Positions 17,320-25,431 of a DNA stretch of 64,000 nt are shown here, piece by piece (the stretch's first letter is position 1; each line of letters starts with the position of its first letter). The stretch is from CAVQCX01 sp963775335 (GTDB taxonomy: Bacteria > Pseudomonadota > Gammaproteobacteria > Chromatiales > Chromatiaceae). Both the position numbers and the translations under genes were made by a program. Under the pieces are notes generated by a model, which worked only from the letters and a program-made list of their open reading frames with translations, made no database searches and had not been told where the DNA came from. Location: positions 1,054,001-1,118,000 of the forward strand of contig CAVZIJ010000002.1 in assembly GCA_963775335.1 (NCBI GenBank), read 5' to 3'.

Positions 17320-17641
17320 CCTCGCCGAGCAGGGTCACCCGAGCCTCGCCGGTCGCCTTGTCGATCGCGATCCGGACCTCGCAGTACTCGTTGACCTCGT
17401 CGACTGGGGTGGGATCGTCCGCGCAGCTGCACCCGGCGATGATGGAGCTGAAGAACAGTCCCACCCTGACCCGGATGACCCCTTCGCCCTCCCCGGCACC
17501 CAGGACCATCAGACCGAGCCTCTCGCCCATCGCGTGGCTGCCCGCAGAGAGGCCCTCCTGTAACGGAAGCCGGCTGGGGTCCAGCCCCGCTAGCTCGTCG
17601 CACAACACGGCCTCGAAATCGGCCGTGCCCCAAGCGCTCAT
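17315..17641 (-). CDS. Conserved hypothetical protein with CSCADDPTP motif
   Basis: 108 aa from ATG 17641 (an in-frame upstream start at 17713 is possible). FFSSIIAGCSCADDPTPVDE, followed by NEYCEVRIAIDKATGEA, looks like a conserved small-protein family that I recall from Chromatiales-type genomes, without an assigned function. Three Cys in the second half (C-S-C...C) could bind metal. No signal peptide. The start is uncertain because neither candidate has a strong ribosome-binding site. Confidence 0.6.
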   Translation of the reverse strand: MSAWGTADFEAVLCDELAGLDPSRLPLQEGLSAGSHAMGERLGLMVLGAGEGEGVIRVRVGLFFSSIIAGCSCADDPTPVDEVNEYCEVRIAIDKATGEARVTLLGEG

Positions 17642-17962
17642 CGATCGGCCGAGGTGAATCACAGGGGAACGATTTTCCTTCACGCAATCACCATAGCATC
17701 CACCTGCGGCCAAGGTACCGGCCGGGCTTCAGCCGTCCTAGATCCTTCGTTTACGAACTGCACTATGAGGTGGGAAGCGCTGCCGTCACCGCAGACGGTG
17801 TTCGGCTGTGCAGCCCAGCCGACTGTATGTCACTGTTTGCACAAAACATCGGCGTCGGGTCGCCGCGGCGACCCGGAGAGACCGGGGCAGTCTGTTGTTT
17901 CGTTTTCGATAGATACGGGACCCACCAGATCCTGGCAGAGCCGACCCTGCCGGTGCATCCCG

Positions 17963-18361
17963 GACGCCGAGGACCTGCTGGGACTGCTGGAGCGCTTGGT
18001 GAGCCGCGGCAAGCACCTCGCGTACATGTTCGTCGAGCGCGACACCGGGGCCCGGCATCACTTCGAGGTTCCCCTGGTCAGGGGCTGGGAGCTCCACCGG
18101 AAGGCCATGCAGCAGGTCTCGGGCCTCGCCCGCACCGCGCGCGGTCCCAGCATGAGTGCCAAACCGGGCAAGGTGGAGATCCAGGGCGTCACGGAGATCC
18201 GGGGGGAAAAGGTTCTGGCGCTGCGCTTCATCCAGGGCCGCAATCCGGACTGGGTACAGGGGCCGTTTTTCGCCCGCTACGATCCCCGGGCCACCTGGCT
18301 GGACCAGCTGCGCCCGGCATTCGGCGAGCCGCGGTTCTTCTTCGAGGACGAGGCGGCCTGA
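17963..18361 (+). pseudogene. C-terminal fragment, possibly of a KamA-family radical SAM protein
   Basis: An open frame of about 132 codons without a credible start. LLGLLERLVSRGKHLAYMFV, HHFEVPLVRGWELHRKAMQQ and GLART resemble the C-terminal part of lysine-2,3-aminomutase-like proteins ('L..RL...GV.PYYL......GA.HF.VP...G..L'). The radical SAM CxxxCxxC core and N-terminal half are absent upstream, where no frame continues. I read it as a truncated gene. The family assignment is tentative. Confidence 0.35.
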
Positions 18362-18379
18362 GACGTTGCGTGCCCGGCA

Positions 18380-19513
18380 TCAGAAGCTCCAGCCGGCGCG
18401 CATCCCCACCACCCAAGTGCCGTCCTCGGCGGGATTGAGGCCGCTGTGGCGGACATACTGCAGATCCGGGCTGACAGTGAGGCCCGCACCGAGGGGCACG
18501 CGCAGATAGGCCTCGGCCTGGATCAGGTCGGCGGAAGGCCCTGGAATATGGTGAGACGCGAAGGCGCGCGCCACACCCAGGCCCAGCAGGCTGCGGCCGA
18601 TCGGCAGGCTGTAGGCAAAGCCGAGGAACCGGGCCAAGGGCTGTACCCGGGCGTCGGCCTGCCCCAGACGCAGATTCCAACGGCCATGCCCCAGAGCGCC
18701 CGAGAGGTTGGCGTACAGGCCCCGGGCCGAGGCGTCCTTCAGACGCTCGTCGTCGATCCCGTCGCCGTCGCTGTCGTGGTGCCGGGTGTTACCCCAGGCC
18801 CCAAGGTTGGCTTCCAGCCTGGGGCCCGCCCACCGCAGCTGCACCGCCGTGAAGGTGCCGTTGCCGCCCTCGCCCACTCGGAACACATCCCGGTAGCTCG
18901 GCTCGATGCCGCTGGCGTTGGCCACCAGCGTAGTCAGCCCCCAGCCGTGCCCGAGGTCGCTCGCGTACACCGCCCCCAGGCTCGGGCTGGGCAGATCGAT
19001 GGTCGGGTTGTTCACCAAGCTGACCGCCAGGAACTGAGTGAACTCGTTGTTGGCGATCTCGTTCTCGTCGAGCCGGGTGGCCGGGTCGATCAGTCCCACA
19101 GCGAGCGAGTCCCGACCCAGCTTCTGCTCGAAGAACGCTTGCCAGGCCACCACCCGCCCGTTCCCGCGGTCGTTCAGGGTCTCGCCGAGGGACGTGTTCA
19201 CCTCGGGCAGCACGCTGCCTATGCCCATCCGGCGCGGCGTGCTCGTCCCCCTGATCTCGATCTCGGTGCAGCCACCGTCGGGGGTGGGCAGGGTCAGATA
19301 CAGATCGAAGGCGCCGCTGCCTTCGGCACGTACCGCCTGATCGTCCACCGGATCGTGTCTGGCACTCTGGTAGGTCCCGATGTAGATACCCTCGAGGCCC
19401 GGGGCATTCCCGGCCCAGACCAGGGCGGGCAGCAGGGCGCAGAGCCCCAGTCCGGCACAGCCTTGCCGGGCCCATGAGCATCGCCCATGGGCCGTGGTGC
19501 TGCCGGGGCCCAT
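18380..19513 (-). CDS. OprB-like outer-membrane porin
   Basis: 377 aa from ATG 19513, which has ggggag just upstream. The signal peptide spans CAGLGLCALLPALVWAGNA. The rest alternates polar and aromatic residues like a beta barrel and ends in GTWVVGMRAGWSF, with the terminal Phe typical of outer-membrane proteins. AEAYLRVPLGAGLTVSPDLQ is characteristic of OprB-type porins. A calcium-binding-like loop DSDGDGIDDERL sits mid-chain. It ends a short iron-linked operon, which suggests transport of an iron-related solute, but the substrate is unknown. Confidence 0.7.
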   Translation of the reverse strand: MGPGSTTAHGRCSWARQGCAGLGLCALLPALVWAGNAPGLEGIYIGTYQSARHDPVDDQAVRAEGSGAFDLYLTLPTPDGGCTEIEIRGTSTPRRMGIGSVLPEVNTSLGETLNDRGNGRVVAWQAFFEQKLGRDSLAVGLIDPATRLDENEIANNEFTQFLAVSLVNNPTIDLPSPSLGAVYASDLGHGWGLTTLVANASGIEPSYRDVFRVGEGGNGTFTAVQLRWAGPRLEANLGAWGNTRHHDSDGDGIDDERLKDASARGLYANLSGALGHGRWNLRLGQADARVQPLARFLGFAYSLPIGRSLLGLGVARAFASHHIPGPSADLIQAEAYLRVPLGAGLTVSPDLQYVRHSGLNPAEDGTWVVGMRAGWSF

Positions 19514-19514
19514 C

Positions 19515-19670
19515 TCAGCTCCCCTTTTTTCGGCGCGGACAGTCCCCACAGCCACCGCCGCAGGGCGAGACGGCTGGGATCCCCGTGACAGGAGCGGGAA
19601 GGGCCGCCGGGGAGGGGCCGGGGGTCGCTCGCAGCGGCTCCCCGCATTCCGGGATCTTGTTGCAGGACAT
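19515..19670 (-). CDS. Small Cys-rich peptide (51 aa)
   Basis: ATG 19670 has an aggaga ribosome-binding site 7 bp upstream. The product begins MSCNKIPECGEP and ends with SPCGGGCGDCPRRKKGS, with six Cys in total. The TGA lies one base before the porin ATG. It lies between hemP and the porin in the same orientation, which supports a real gene. The CGGGCGDC cluster could bind Fe-S or another metal. I do not recognise the family. Confidence 0.5.
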   Translation of the reverse strand: MSCNKIPECGEPLRATPGPSPAALPAPVTGIPAVSPCGGGCGDCPRRKKGS

Positions 19671-19766
19671 AGCGATGTCTCCTGGACAGGGCCGTTCCTG
19701 CTGGCTGGGGGCTGGTCGCGGCGGACGAGACCGGCCCTGGCTGGCTTGCGGCGGTCGTGGTTAGGT

Positions 19767-19970
19767 TTACTTGGTCAGGATGAGCTTGCCGTAACGGGTG
19801 CGCCGCAGGCGGTATTCCTCGCCGGCATGGTCGATGATCAGCTCCCCGCGCGGTCCCAGCAGGGTGCTGCTGCGGGCGCGCCGCGGGCCTGTCGCAGGCG
19901 CGGGCGCCCCCGGGACGGCCCGGTCGGGCGAGGGGGGCCTGTGCGCGCTCAGGGGCTTGCGAGTCCCCAC
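19767..19970 (-). CDS. hemP: HemP family hemin-uptake protein
   Basis: 67 aa with a GTG start immediately at the end of the preceding gene (TGAGTG). The C-terminal 35 residues match HemP: LLGPRGELIIDHAGEEYRLR, then RTRYGKLILTK. HemP proteins are small, Fur-controlled and needed for haem uptake or its activation in several proteobacteria. The N-terminal 30 residues are Pro/Arg-rich and not conserved, so translation could start further in. Confidence 0.85.
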   Translation of the reverse strand: MGTRKPLSAHRPPSPDRAVPGAPAPATGPRRARSSTLLGPRGELIIDHAGEEYRLRRTRYGKLILTK

Positions 19971-20507
19971 TCAGTACCCTCCCTTCTTGCCCACGCCCAC
20001 GTAGGTGAAGTCCCAGCTCACATCGAACGGCGCCCACCAGGGGGCCACCCCGGTCTCCTTGTCGGTGTGACGAAAGAACCCCTGATAGGGGGGCGGCTGG
20101 AACCTGTAGGTCAGGCGGTACTTGCCGGGGCCGTCGAGCTTCACGTTGGCCCCATAGTGGGGACCGTCGCTGGCGACCATCGGAGTGAAGGGGCCGAATT
20201 GCTCCCAGTCGCTGCCGAGCTTCCGGAGCCTATAGGTGATGCCCAGGTAGGGCACCCAATCGCCCGGTCCGAAGCCGTTCGGATTCTTCGGCAGGGCGTG
20301 CACATCCGCTTCCAGGTGCACGTCGGCCTGCGCACTCATGCCCGGGAGCATCGGCTCCATCACCACCGACTGCAGGTACACGGCGCCGATCTCCATGCCG
20401 TTGCGCTGCACCGCCTCGCCGATGGGAAACTCGGCCGCCCGAACGGTGCCGGCCAGCAGGCCGGTGACCAACAGCGCCAAGGCCGGGGATCGCAGATGGG
20501 CTCTCAC
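19971..20507 (-). CDS. P19/FtrA-type periplasmic iron-binding protein
   Basis: 178 aa. GTG 20507 was chosen because aggaggt lies at 20512-20518. The signal peptide is ALALLVTGLLAGTVRA. FPIGEAVQRNGMEIGAVYLQ, EADVHALPKNPNGFGPGDWV and Met residues (VVMEPMLPGM) match the P19 family, which binds Cu and Fe in the periplasm for FTR1-type uptake. It begins a transcript separate from the polyferredoxin gene, which ends at a terminator 100 bp upstream. Confidence 0.85.
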   Translation of the reverse strand: MRAHLRSPALALLVTGLLAGTVRAAEFPIGEAVQRNGMEIGAVYLQSVVMEPMLPGMSAQADVHLEADVHALPKNPNGFGPGDWVPYLGITYRLRKLGSDWEQFGPFTPMVASDGPHYGANVKLDGPGKYRLTYRFQPPPYQGFFRHTDKETGVAPWWAPFDVSWDFTYVGVGKKGGY

Positions 20508-20598
20508 GCAGCACCTCCTATCGCAGTGGGTCGCACCGCGCGGACTGGGCCGGCAACGGCGCGACATGGTTGAACGAGAAGCGTTACCAACTAAGTCG

Positions 20599-20630
20599 AA
20601 AAAAAACGGCCCTCAGGCCCCTCCGAGGGC
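20599..20630 (-). terminator. Rho-independent terminator after the polyferredoxin gene
   Basis: On the minus strand GCCCTC (20630-20625) pairs with GAGGGC (20614-20609) and is followed by CG and eight T. It overlaps the stop codon of the polyferredoxin gene and separates it from the P19-hemP-porin group. Confidence 0.75.
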
Positions 20631-22025
20631 GGGCCACCAGGCGCCGGCCACCAGCACCGCCCCCGCCAGTCCGGGCACTAGCGTGAGGGCCGCCCGCCAG
20701 CCGGCGAGCCCCTGGCCGGCGAGTATCCGCCGCCCCAGCAGCAGGCCCCAGGCCAGCGCCAGCACCACCAGACTGGCCTTGAGCGGGACCCCCTCGCGCG
20801 TCGGCACCAGGGCGAACAGCTCACCGCCCAGGCCCATGAGCAGGCTGATCATGGCCACGGGCGCGAACTGATAGCCCAGCGTCAGAAAACGCTCCCGTGC
20901 CGGACCACGGGCGCCCAGGCGCCCGCCGACCCAGACCGCCACGGCGTTCATCCCGGCGAGCGCCCCGGCGAACGCCGCCATGACGCCGAGCATCCAGCCG
21001 ACGATCAGCAGGAAGTCCAGCCACACGAACACCTCGCGCGCCTCGGGGTGCACCACCATCAGCCAGGCCGGTCCCGGCTGTCCGATCCAGTACCAGCCAT
21101 GGTCGATGGCCCAGACGCCCAGGGACTGGCGCAGGGACTGATACGCGGGCAGCACCAGCCACAGAAATGCGCCCAGGGCCACACCGGTGCCGAGCAGCAT
21201 GAACCACAGCTCGGAGGCCGCGGGGTGGTGCCGAGCGATCTCCGCGACCTCGGCACCCGGCGCCCGCAGTGCCAAGGCCAGTCCGCCGCGCCGCCCGGGG
21301 TGCACGCAGCGCAGGCACATGATGCAGTGCCGGCTCTCGGTCTTGCGGTTGATGTCGATCATGGTGGGGCACAGCCCCTTCTCCTGGTAGGCGTCGCCGC
21401 CGGCGCGGAGACGCTTGGGCACCAGGTCCGCCACACCCAGGCGCGAGAACACCCCGAGCAGCAGCCCGATGGGGCAGGCATGCCGGCACCAGGCGCGCTT
21501 GTTCTGACCGCGACCGTAGAGGAACCCGATGGCCAGCGCGGCGATCAGGGTGCCGCCGAACACCTCCAGCAGGGCCCCAGGATAGTCGCGCACCCCGACA
21601 GTCTGGCCCAGCACGGTGACCAGCACGAAGCTGACGATGGGCGTTCCCTCCCAGCGCAGCCAGCCCGGGATCGGGCGCTTCGGCCCGAGACGGTTCATCC
21701 ATTGGGAGGCCGCCCCCATGGGACAGAGGATCCCGCACCAGGCCCGCCCGGCGACCAGGACCGAGAGAAAGACCAAGGGAAACCACAGCCCCCAGATCAG
21801 CGAGTTGGCCAGGGCTCCCGCCTCGCGGGCGAGACCGCTCGCCGGGAGCAGCACCGGCCCCAGGATCAGCCCCAGGAAGGCCAGGAACATCACGGCGTGC
21901 ACCCAGGGCAGCCAGGGCCGCAGGCGCACACCGAGGGACTCGATGCGGGACGCCATAGGCCCCTGGTCACGGGGCTTGCCGATCTGCACTCGCAGGGGCA
22001 CCGCGAAGCTGGGTAGCTCGCTCAT
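20613..22025 (-). CDS. Membrane polyferredoxin (FtrD/NapH-like)
   Basis: 470 aa. Several membrane helices flank Cys motifs: GRAWCGILCPMG, RAWCRHACPIGLLLG and HCIMCLRCVHPGRRGG. The first two are CxxxCP pairs as in NapH/RdxA/FtrD. It is inferred to pass electrons to periplasmic iron during high-affinity uptake, since it directly follows the FTR1 permease. ATG 22025 has gggag upstream. Confidence 0.8.
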   Translation of the reverse strand: MSELPSFAVPLRVQIGKPRDQGPMASRIESLGVRLRPWLPWVHAVMFLAFLGLILGPVLLPASGLAREAGALANSLIWGLWFPLVFLSVLVAGRAWCGILCPMGAASQWMNRLGPKRPIPGWLRWEGTPIVSFVLVTVLGQTVGVRDYPGALLEVFGGTLIAALAIGFLYGRGQNKRAWCRHACPIGLLLGVFSRLGVADLVPKRLRAGGDAYQEKGLCPTMIDINRKTESRHCIMCLRCVHPGRRGGLALALRAPGAEVAEIARHHPAASELWFMLLGTGVALGAFLWLVLPAYQSLRQSLGVWAIDHGWYWIGQPGPAWLMVVHPEAREVFVWLDFLLIVGWMLGVMAAFAGALAGMNAVAVWVGGRLGARGPARERFLTLGYQFAPVAMISLLMGLGGELFALVPTREGVPLKASLVVLALAWGLLLGRRILAGQGLAGWRAALTLVPGLAGAVLVAGAWWPALGGA

Positions 22026-22044
22026 GGTCTCGGGCTCCCGCGAC

Positions 22045-22881
22045 TCAGGCCGTCTGCCCTGCGGGGCTGGGGCGGCGTGCGCCGGTCGACCCGAACAGGC
22101 GCATAAGCCCGTAGATCATGGCCAGGGTCACCAGGTAGAACGCCAGCTGTATACCCATCGGGCGATCGTTGTAACCGACCAGGATGTGGAGCAAGGTGCC
22201 GAGCCAGCTCTGCTGGCTGAGGATCCGGGAGCTGTCCCAGACCTCCGGGGAGAGCGCCGGCAGCAGGCCTGCCTGATTCAGGAACCCCGCCGCGTTGGCC
22301 GCGAGCCCCGCTGCCAGCAACAGCACCAGCCAGCCCGTGAAGGTAAAGAAGTGCGCGATCGGCATGTTCAACAGACCGCGGTACAGCAGCCAGCCGAGCC
22401 CCACCCCTGCCGCCAGGCCGAGCGCGCCACCGGCGGCGAGCATCGGGCCGTCGGTCCCGCTGGCAGTGAGCCCGTAGAGAAACAGCACGGTCTCGGAGCC
22501 CTCGCGCAGCACGGCGAGCAGGGTGACCAGGGCGAGAGCAGACAGCGGTTTGGAGCCTGCACGCACGTCGTGGCCGACCTGCTTCATCTCGTGGGCCAGC
22601 GCGCGGCCATGGGCACTCATCCAGACGTTGTGCCAGGCGAGCATGACCACGGCGGCCAGCAGCACCGAGGCGTTCAGCAGCTCCTGGCCCCGCCCGTCCA
22701 CCGCATCAGCGATGCTGCCGGCGAACACCGCGACCAGGACAGCGCCGATTACGCCGCCCGAGATCCCGGCGCTGACCCAACGGCCGCGTCCGGCGACCCC
22801 ACGGGTCGCCCCCATCACGATGGCGACGATCAGCGCCGCCTCCAGGACCTCTCGAAACACGATCAGCGCAGACCCTAACAT
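22045..22881 (-). CDS. FTR1 family iron permease
   Basis: 278 aa with seven predicted helices. Two REXXE iron-translocation motifs are visible: FREVLEAALIVA near the N-terminus and LREGSETVLFLYG mid-protein. It carries ferric iron through the inner membrane, normally with P19 or cupredoxin partners and a polyferredoxin, all present here. It starts 7 bp after the cupredoxin gene ends. Confidence 0.92.
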   Translation of the reverse strand: MLGSALIVFREVLEAALIVAIVMGATRGVAGRGRWVSAGISGGVIGAVLVAVFAGSIADAVDGRGQELLNASVLLAAVVMLAWHNVWMSAHGRALAHEMKQVGHDVRAGSKPLSALALVTLLAVLREGSETVLFLYGLTASGTDGPMLAAGGALGLAAGVGLGWLLYRGLLNMPIAHFFTFTGWLVLLLAAGLAANAAGFLNQAGLLPALSPEVWDSSRILSQQSWLGTLLHILVGYNDRPMGIQLAFYLVTLAMIYGLMRLFGSTGARRPSPAGQTA

Positions 22882-22888
22882 TTCGACC

Positions 22889-23221
22889 TCACTTGGCGAT
22901 CAGCTTGCCCTGGGCTGTGGACTGGTGGAACTCGCCGTAAAACCCGTATTCGCCCTTCGGCAAAGGCCCCATCCAGACGCTCACCCGGCCTCCCCCAGGA
23001 ACGACCTTCTCCCGACGCAGGTCATGGCTCTCGAACTCCTCGGGCGTGGCATCCCGGTTGTCGATGACGAGCTTGACGCGCTCCCCGGCGGGCACGGCGA
23101 GCGTCGCCGGCTGAAAGCGGTGGCCCTCGATTGCGAGGCTGTAGTCCGCCCCTGCGGCAACCCCCGGGAGACCGGCAGCTAGCAGCCAGACGCCGGCTGC
23201 CCTGATGTGGTTCGAGCGCAT
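22889..23221 (-). CDS. Periplasmic cupredoxin-domain protein (EfeO/FtrB-like)
   Basis: 110 aa. A signal peptide (AAGVWLLAAGLPGVAAG) is followed by a single cupredoxin domain: GHRFQPATLAVPAGERVKLV, NRDATPEEFESHDLRREKVV, GEYGFYGEFH. It lacks the usual Cys copper ligand, as in iron-uptake cupredoxins that rely on Glu/His. First gene of the FTR1 operon, 89 bp downstream of a Fur-like box. Confidence 0.82.
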   Translation of the reverse strand: MRSNHIRAAGVWLLAAGLPGVAAGADYSLAIEGHRFQPATLAVPAGERVKLVIDNRDATPEEFESHDLRREKVVPGGGRVSVWMGPLPKGEYGFYGEFHQSTAQGKLIAK

Positions 23222-23309
23222 TGCTTCCCTCCCGGGCGTTCTCGGATGGTGAATCTCGGGTGCCGGTCAGGTGGCAGGCACCCCCGAACCCGATGGCTCG
23301 GAATCTTAG

Positions 23310-23330
23310 TGAGAACGATTCGTATTGTCA
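23310..23330 (-). promoter_or_regulatory. Candidate Fur box
   Basis: tgagaacgattcgtattgtc followed by a. The GAGAAC-GAT-...-TATTGTC pattern agrees with 12 of 19 positions of the E. coli Fur consensus (my hand count). It lies 89 bp upstream of the FTR1-operon start in an AT-rich patch. It suggests iron-dependent repression. Confidence 0.55.
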
Positions 23331-23525
23331 ACGGCAACGGGCCGCCGGATCACACGGGCAGCTTCTCGGGGTGTAGAGGGAGCCAAGGGGCCAAGAGGCA
23401 GGGCTCCCGAGCGCATAGGGAACACGGGCGTCACCGCGTCTTTGTGCGTCGACGACCCATCGGAGCCACGGCCGGACACCGGAGCAGGTCGCGCGCCCGG
23501 TACACCCGGTCGGAATGAGGCACGC
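23331..23525. other. Intergenic stretch between the iron operon and the lipoprotein genes
   Basis: Nothing convincing is present. Open frames on both strands are short, Arg/Pro-rich and unlike known proteins. It forms the remaining part of a gap of roughly 300 bp with the Fur-box segment. Confidence 0.4.
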
Positions 23526-23956
23526 TCAGCCGACGTTGCCCTCATGCGGGCTCGCAGGGGCCCTCTCGATCCTGTACTCCAGTACAGTCTCGTCCGTCGA
23601 CGGGTAGTGCCGTATCGATCCGTCCGGCGCCTCGACCCAGGGCGCCGGGGCGCCGGGGCGCCGGGGCGCCGGGCCGGTAGACGACAACCAGCACCCAGTC
23701 TCCGTCGAGATACCGAACCGTTCCGCCGGTCAGATTGTTCCCGTAGGGCGAGTATTCGTTCGCTCGCTGCAGAAGGTCCGCTACCCGCGCCTCCACCTCT
23801 TCGCGGCTCATCCCAACCTTCAGCTCGATGCGAGCGAACCGGGACGCCGCGGGCTTACCACCGACAGCAGGGCCGGCCGCCGGCCGCCATCCGGCCGGCC
23901 AAGCACGCCAGCAGAACCGACACGACAATCGCCCGAGATCCCCGCGCTTCTGTCAT
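23526..23956 (-). pseudogene. Predicted lipoprotein with two frameshifts, one at an 8-bp tandem repeat
   Basis: ATG 23956 has gagaggggga upstream and begins MTEARGSRAIVVSVLLACLA, a lipoprotein-type signal. The body continues in a second frame (ARIELKVGMSREEVEARVAD, ANEYSPYGNNLTGGTVRYLD, WVLVVVYRPG). The most natural C-terminus (VEAPDGSIRHYPSTDETVLE, then YRIERAPASPHEG) is in a third frame ending at 23526. The first shift is near 23890 in GC-rich sequence; the second is at the repeat at 23641-23672. 'VGMSREEVEARV' resembles SmpA/BamE-like small lipoproteins. Function unknown. Confidence 0.5.
23641..23672. repeat. Tandem repeat, 8-bp unit x4, inside a coding region
   Basis: Four perfect copies of ggcgccgg. 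The unit is not a multiple of three, so gain or loss of a copy changes the reading frame of the lipoprotein gene that spans it. Two or five copies would restore the alternative C-terminus. Confidence 0.85.
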
Positions 23957-24000
23957 TCCCCCTCTCCCGAGCCGTGAGACCGGCCATACCTCCGCTCGTT

Positions 24001-24435
24001 CTAGTAGACGGCGCCCTCGGGGGCGAAACCGATGCCGTCGACGGTCTGCTTATCGTCGACGAAATAGAGCTCGGTGGCGCCGCTCGTCACCTCCGAGGAA
24101 CCCTCGGTCCGCCGGGTCGATCTGTACGACCAGATCTCGACCTTGGCGCCGCTCCGGACCCGAGGCCAGAATTCTTCGACGGGGCCGAAGATGCCCGCGA
24201 ACGTCTTGCGCAGCGTCTGCTTATGGTCCGGCGGGCCGAAGCGGCCCAGGATCTCAGACCGTGGCATGCCGACCCTGAAATCGGACTGATGTGGCCGGTC
24301 TTCCGTCACAGTGCAGCCGACGAATGCCAGCGCGAACAGGACAATCCCCAGACGGAACCGACAGGTCCGCCCGGCCAGGCCCGGGCGCCGCCGCTCCCCG
24401 CGCCGATAAGGGAGACGCTCGTCAGCCATCGCCAA
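24001..24435 (-). CDS. Predicted small lipoprotein (SmpA/BamE-like)
   Basis: 144 aa (or 142 from the second ATG at 24429). The N-terminus is Arg-rich with a lipobox, LGIVLFALAFVGCTV. The mature part has FRVGMPRSEILGRFGPPDHK, the 'GM...V...LG.P' pattern of SmpA/OmlA-like domains, then a beta-rich region, GAKVEIWSYRSTRR, ending GIGFAPEGAVY. The start overlaps the end of the PaiB-like gene by 14 bp (or 8). It resembles the neighbouring damaged lipoprotein in layout, so the two may be distant duplicates. Confidence 0.6.
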   Translation of the reverse strand: MAMADERLPYRRGERRRPGLAGRTCRFRLGIVLFALAFVGCTVTEDRPHQSDFRVGMPRSEILGRFGPPDHKQTLRKTFAGIFGPVEEFWPRVRSGAKVEIWSYRSTRRTEGSSEVTSGATELYFVDDKQTVDGIGFAPEGAVY

Positions 24436-25045
24436 GATCCGCGAACATCAGACTCGCGACCGCGGCGTCTGTCTGATTCTCCGACTTCCGCAGCTCCCCA
24501 GCGACCCGCGCCCGGTCTTCAGGGGAGCGGTTCTGGCTGAGCTTGAACTTCGCCGCGACGTCCGTAACCTCGATCTCGAAGCCCCGGATCGCGCCGAGCA
24601 GCCTCGCGCGGCGATCGCCCCCGAGGTCCGGCTGCCAGGGGATCGGCATGCGAGACTCATGGACGTGGGTCAGCTGCGCCACCAGGGCTTCCAGCCGGGC
24701 CTCGTCCTCGACGATCCTTGGATGCCCGCGCACATGCACCACTGCGTAATTCCACGTCGGAACGCCCGGCGCCGAGTACCAGGAAGGCGAAACGTAGGCG
24801 TGGGGCCCCTGCAATACCACCAACACCTCGTTGCCAGCCGCAAGATGCTCCCATTGGGGATTCGCCCGCGCCATGTGCCCAACGAGACTTCCATTCGGCC
24901 CCTCGGTGGGCTCGTAGACGAAGGGCAGGTGACTGACGAACGGCGCCCCGCCCGGAGCCGTGATCAACATCCCGAAGGGATACGCATCCACAAGTGCAAA
25001 GATGCGCTCCCACCGGTTTTCGTTGAACGGCTCGGGTATGTACAT
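24422..25045 (-). CDS. FMN-binding negative transcriptional regulator (PaiB family)
   Basis: 207 aa from ATG 25045. MYIPEPFNENRWERIFALVD and PFGMLITAPGGAPFVSHLPF are the PaiB N-terminal signature. HMARANPQWEHLAAGNEVLV, GPHAYVSPSWY and WNYAVVHVRG form the split-barrel FMN site. In Bacillus PaiB is linked to sporulation and protease control, but many homologues are flavin-binding proteins of unknown role. The upstream 36 codons of open frame are not conserved. Confidence 0.9.
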   Translation of the reverse strand: MYIPEPFNENRWERIFALVDAYPFGMLITAPGGAPFVSHLPFVYEPTEGPNGSLVGHMARANPQWEHLAAGNEVLVVLQGPHAYVSPSWYSAPGVPTWNYAVVHVRGHPRIVEDEARLEALVAQLTHVHESRMPIPWQPDLGGDRRARLLGAIRGFEIEVTDVAAKFKLSQNRSPEDRARVAGELRKSENQTDAAVASLMFADLGDG

Positions 25046-25097
25046 GGATGCTACGCCTCGGCCAACGTTTGTGGCCCATGGCGAAAGCCCGCGCGCA

Positions 25098-25316
25098 TCA
25101 TTGCTTCCGAGCGCCTGAGCAAGATCCAGGAGGCCGATACACGGCCCTGCCAATCGTGGCCGAATGCCACCCGATGAGCCATCCCAGGAAGACTAAGACA
25201 AAGGTGTGCAGAGTTTCCTCGCTGGTGGCTCCAGACACAACCCCGGCCAGAATGACAGCCCATAAGACAGCGCAGCCGATACTATATGGCGTATAGGTCT
25301 TGCACGACGGTTTCAG
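25098..25316 (-). CDS. Small two-helix membrane protein, possible integron cassette ORF
   Basis: About 72 aa: YTPYSIGCAVLWAVILAGVV and LHTFVLVFLGWLIGWHS are two membrane helices, and the tail is ATIGRAVYRPPGSCSG. No ATG is available. A CTG codon at 25316 sits 4 bp after ggagg; the open frame extends back to a GTG at 25388 but would then run through the attC-like site. It is oriented like an integron cassette immediately after that site. Function unknown, start uncertain. Confidence 0.45.
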   Translation of the reverse strand: MKPSCKTYTPYSIGCAVLWAVILAGVVSGATSEETLHTFVLVFLGWLIGWHSATIGRAVYRPPGSCSGARKQ

Positions 25317-25340
25317 TTCGCCTCCGTCCTTCGCCTCGCT

Positions 25341-25428
25341 GCCGAACGCAGAGCTGAGCCGCGCCGGGCACGGCGTGTCAGGAAACACCCCAGCGGGTCA
25401 CGGCGTCGGCTCGAGCGCTTTGTGGGGC
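25341..25428. other. attC-like integron recombination site
   Basis: gccgaac at 25341-25347 is an R'-type core (GTTCGGC on the minus strand). The arms gccgaacgcagagctgagcc and (reverse complement of the far end) gccccacaaagcgctcgagc align as imperfect complements with single unpaired bases, the architecture of folded attC sites. The outer core at the far end (ttgtggggc) is degenerate. It lies between the stop of an AT-rich small ORF and the next small ORF, as in a cassette array. Confidence 0.55.
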
Positions 25429-25431
25429 CCA

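Noticed and set aside
25046..25097. Palindromic ggccaacgtttgtggcc downstream of the small membrane ORF as a further attC
   Set aside because: The cores are back to back with no intervening arms, so at most a collapsed site; not annotated.
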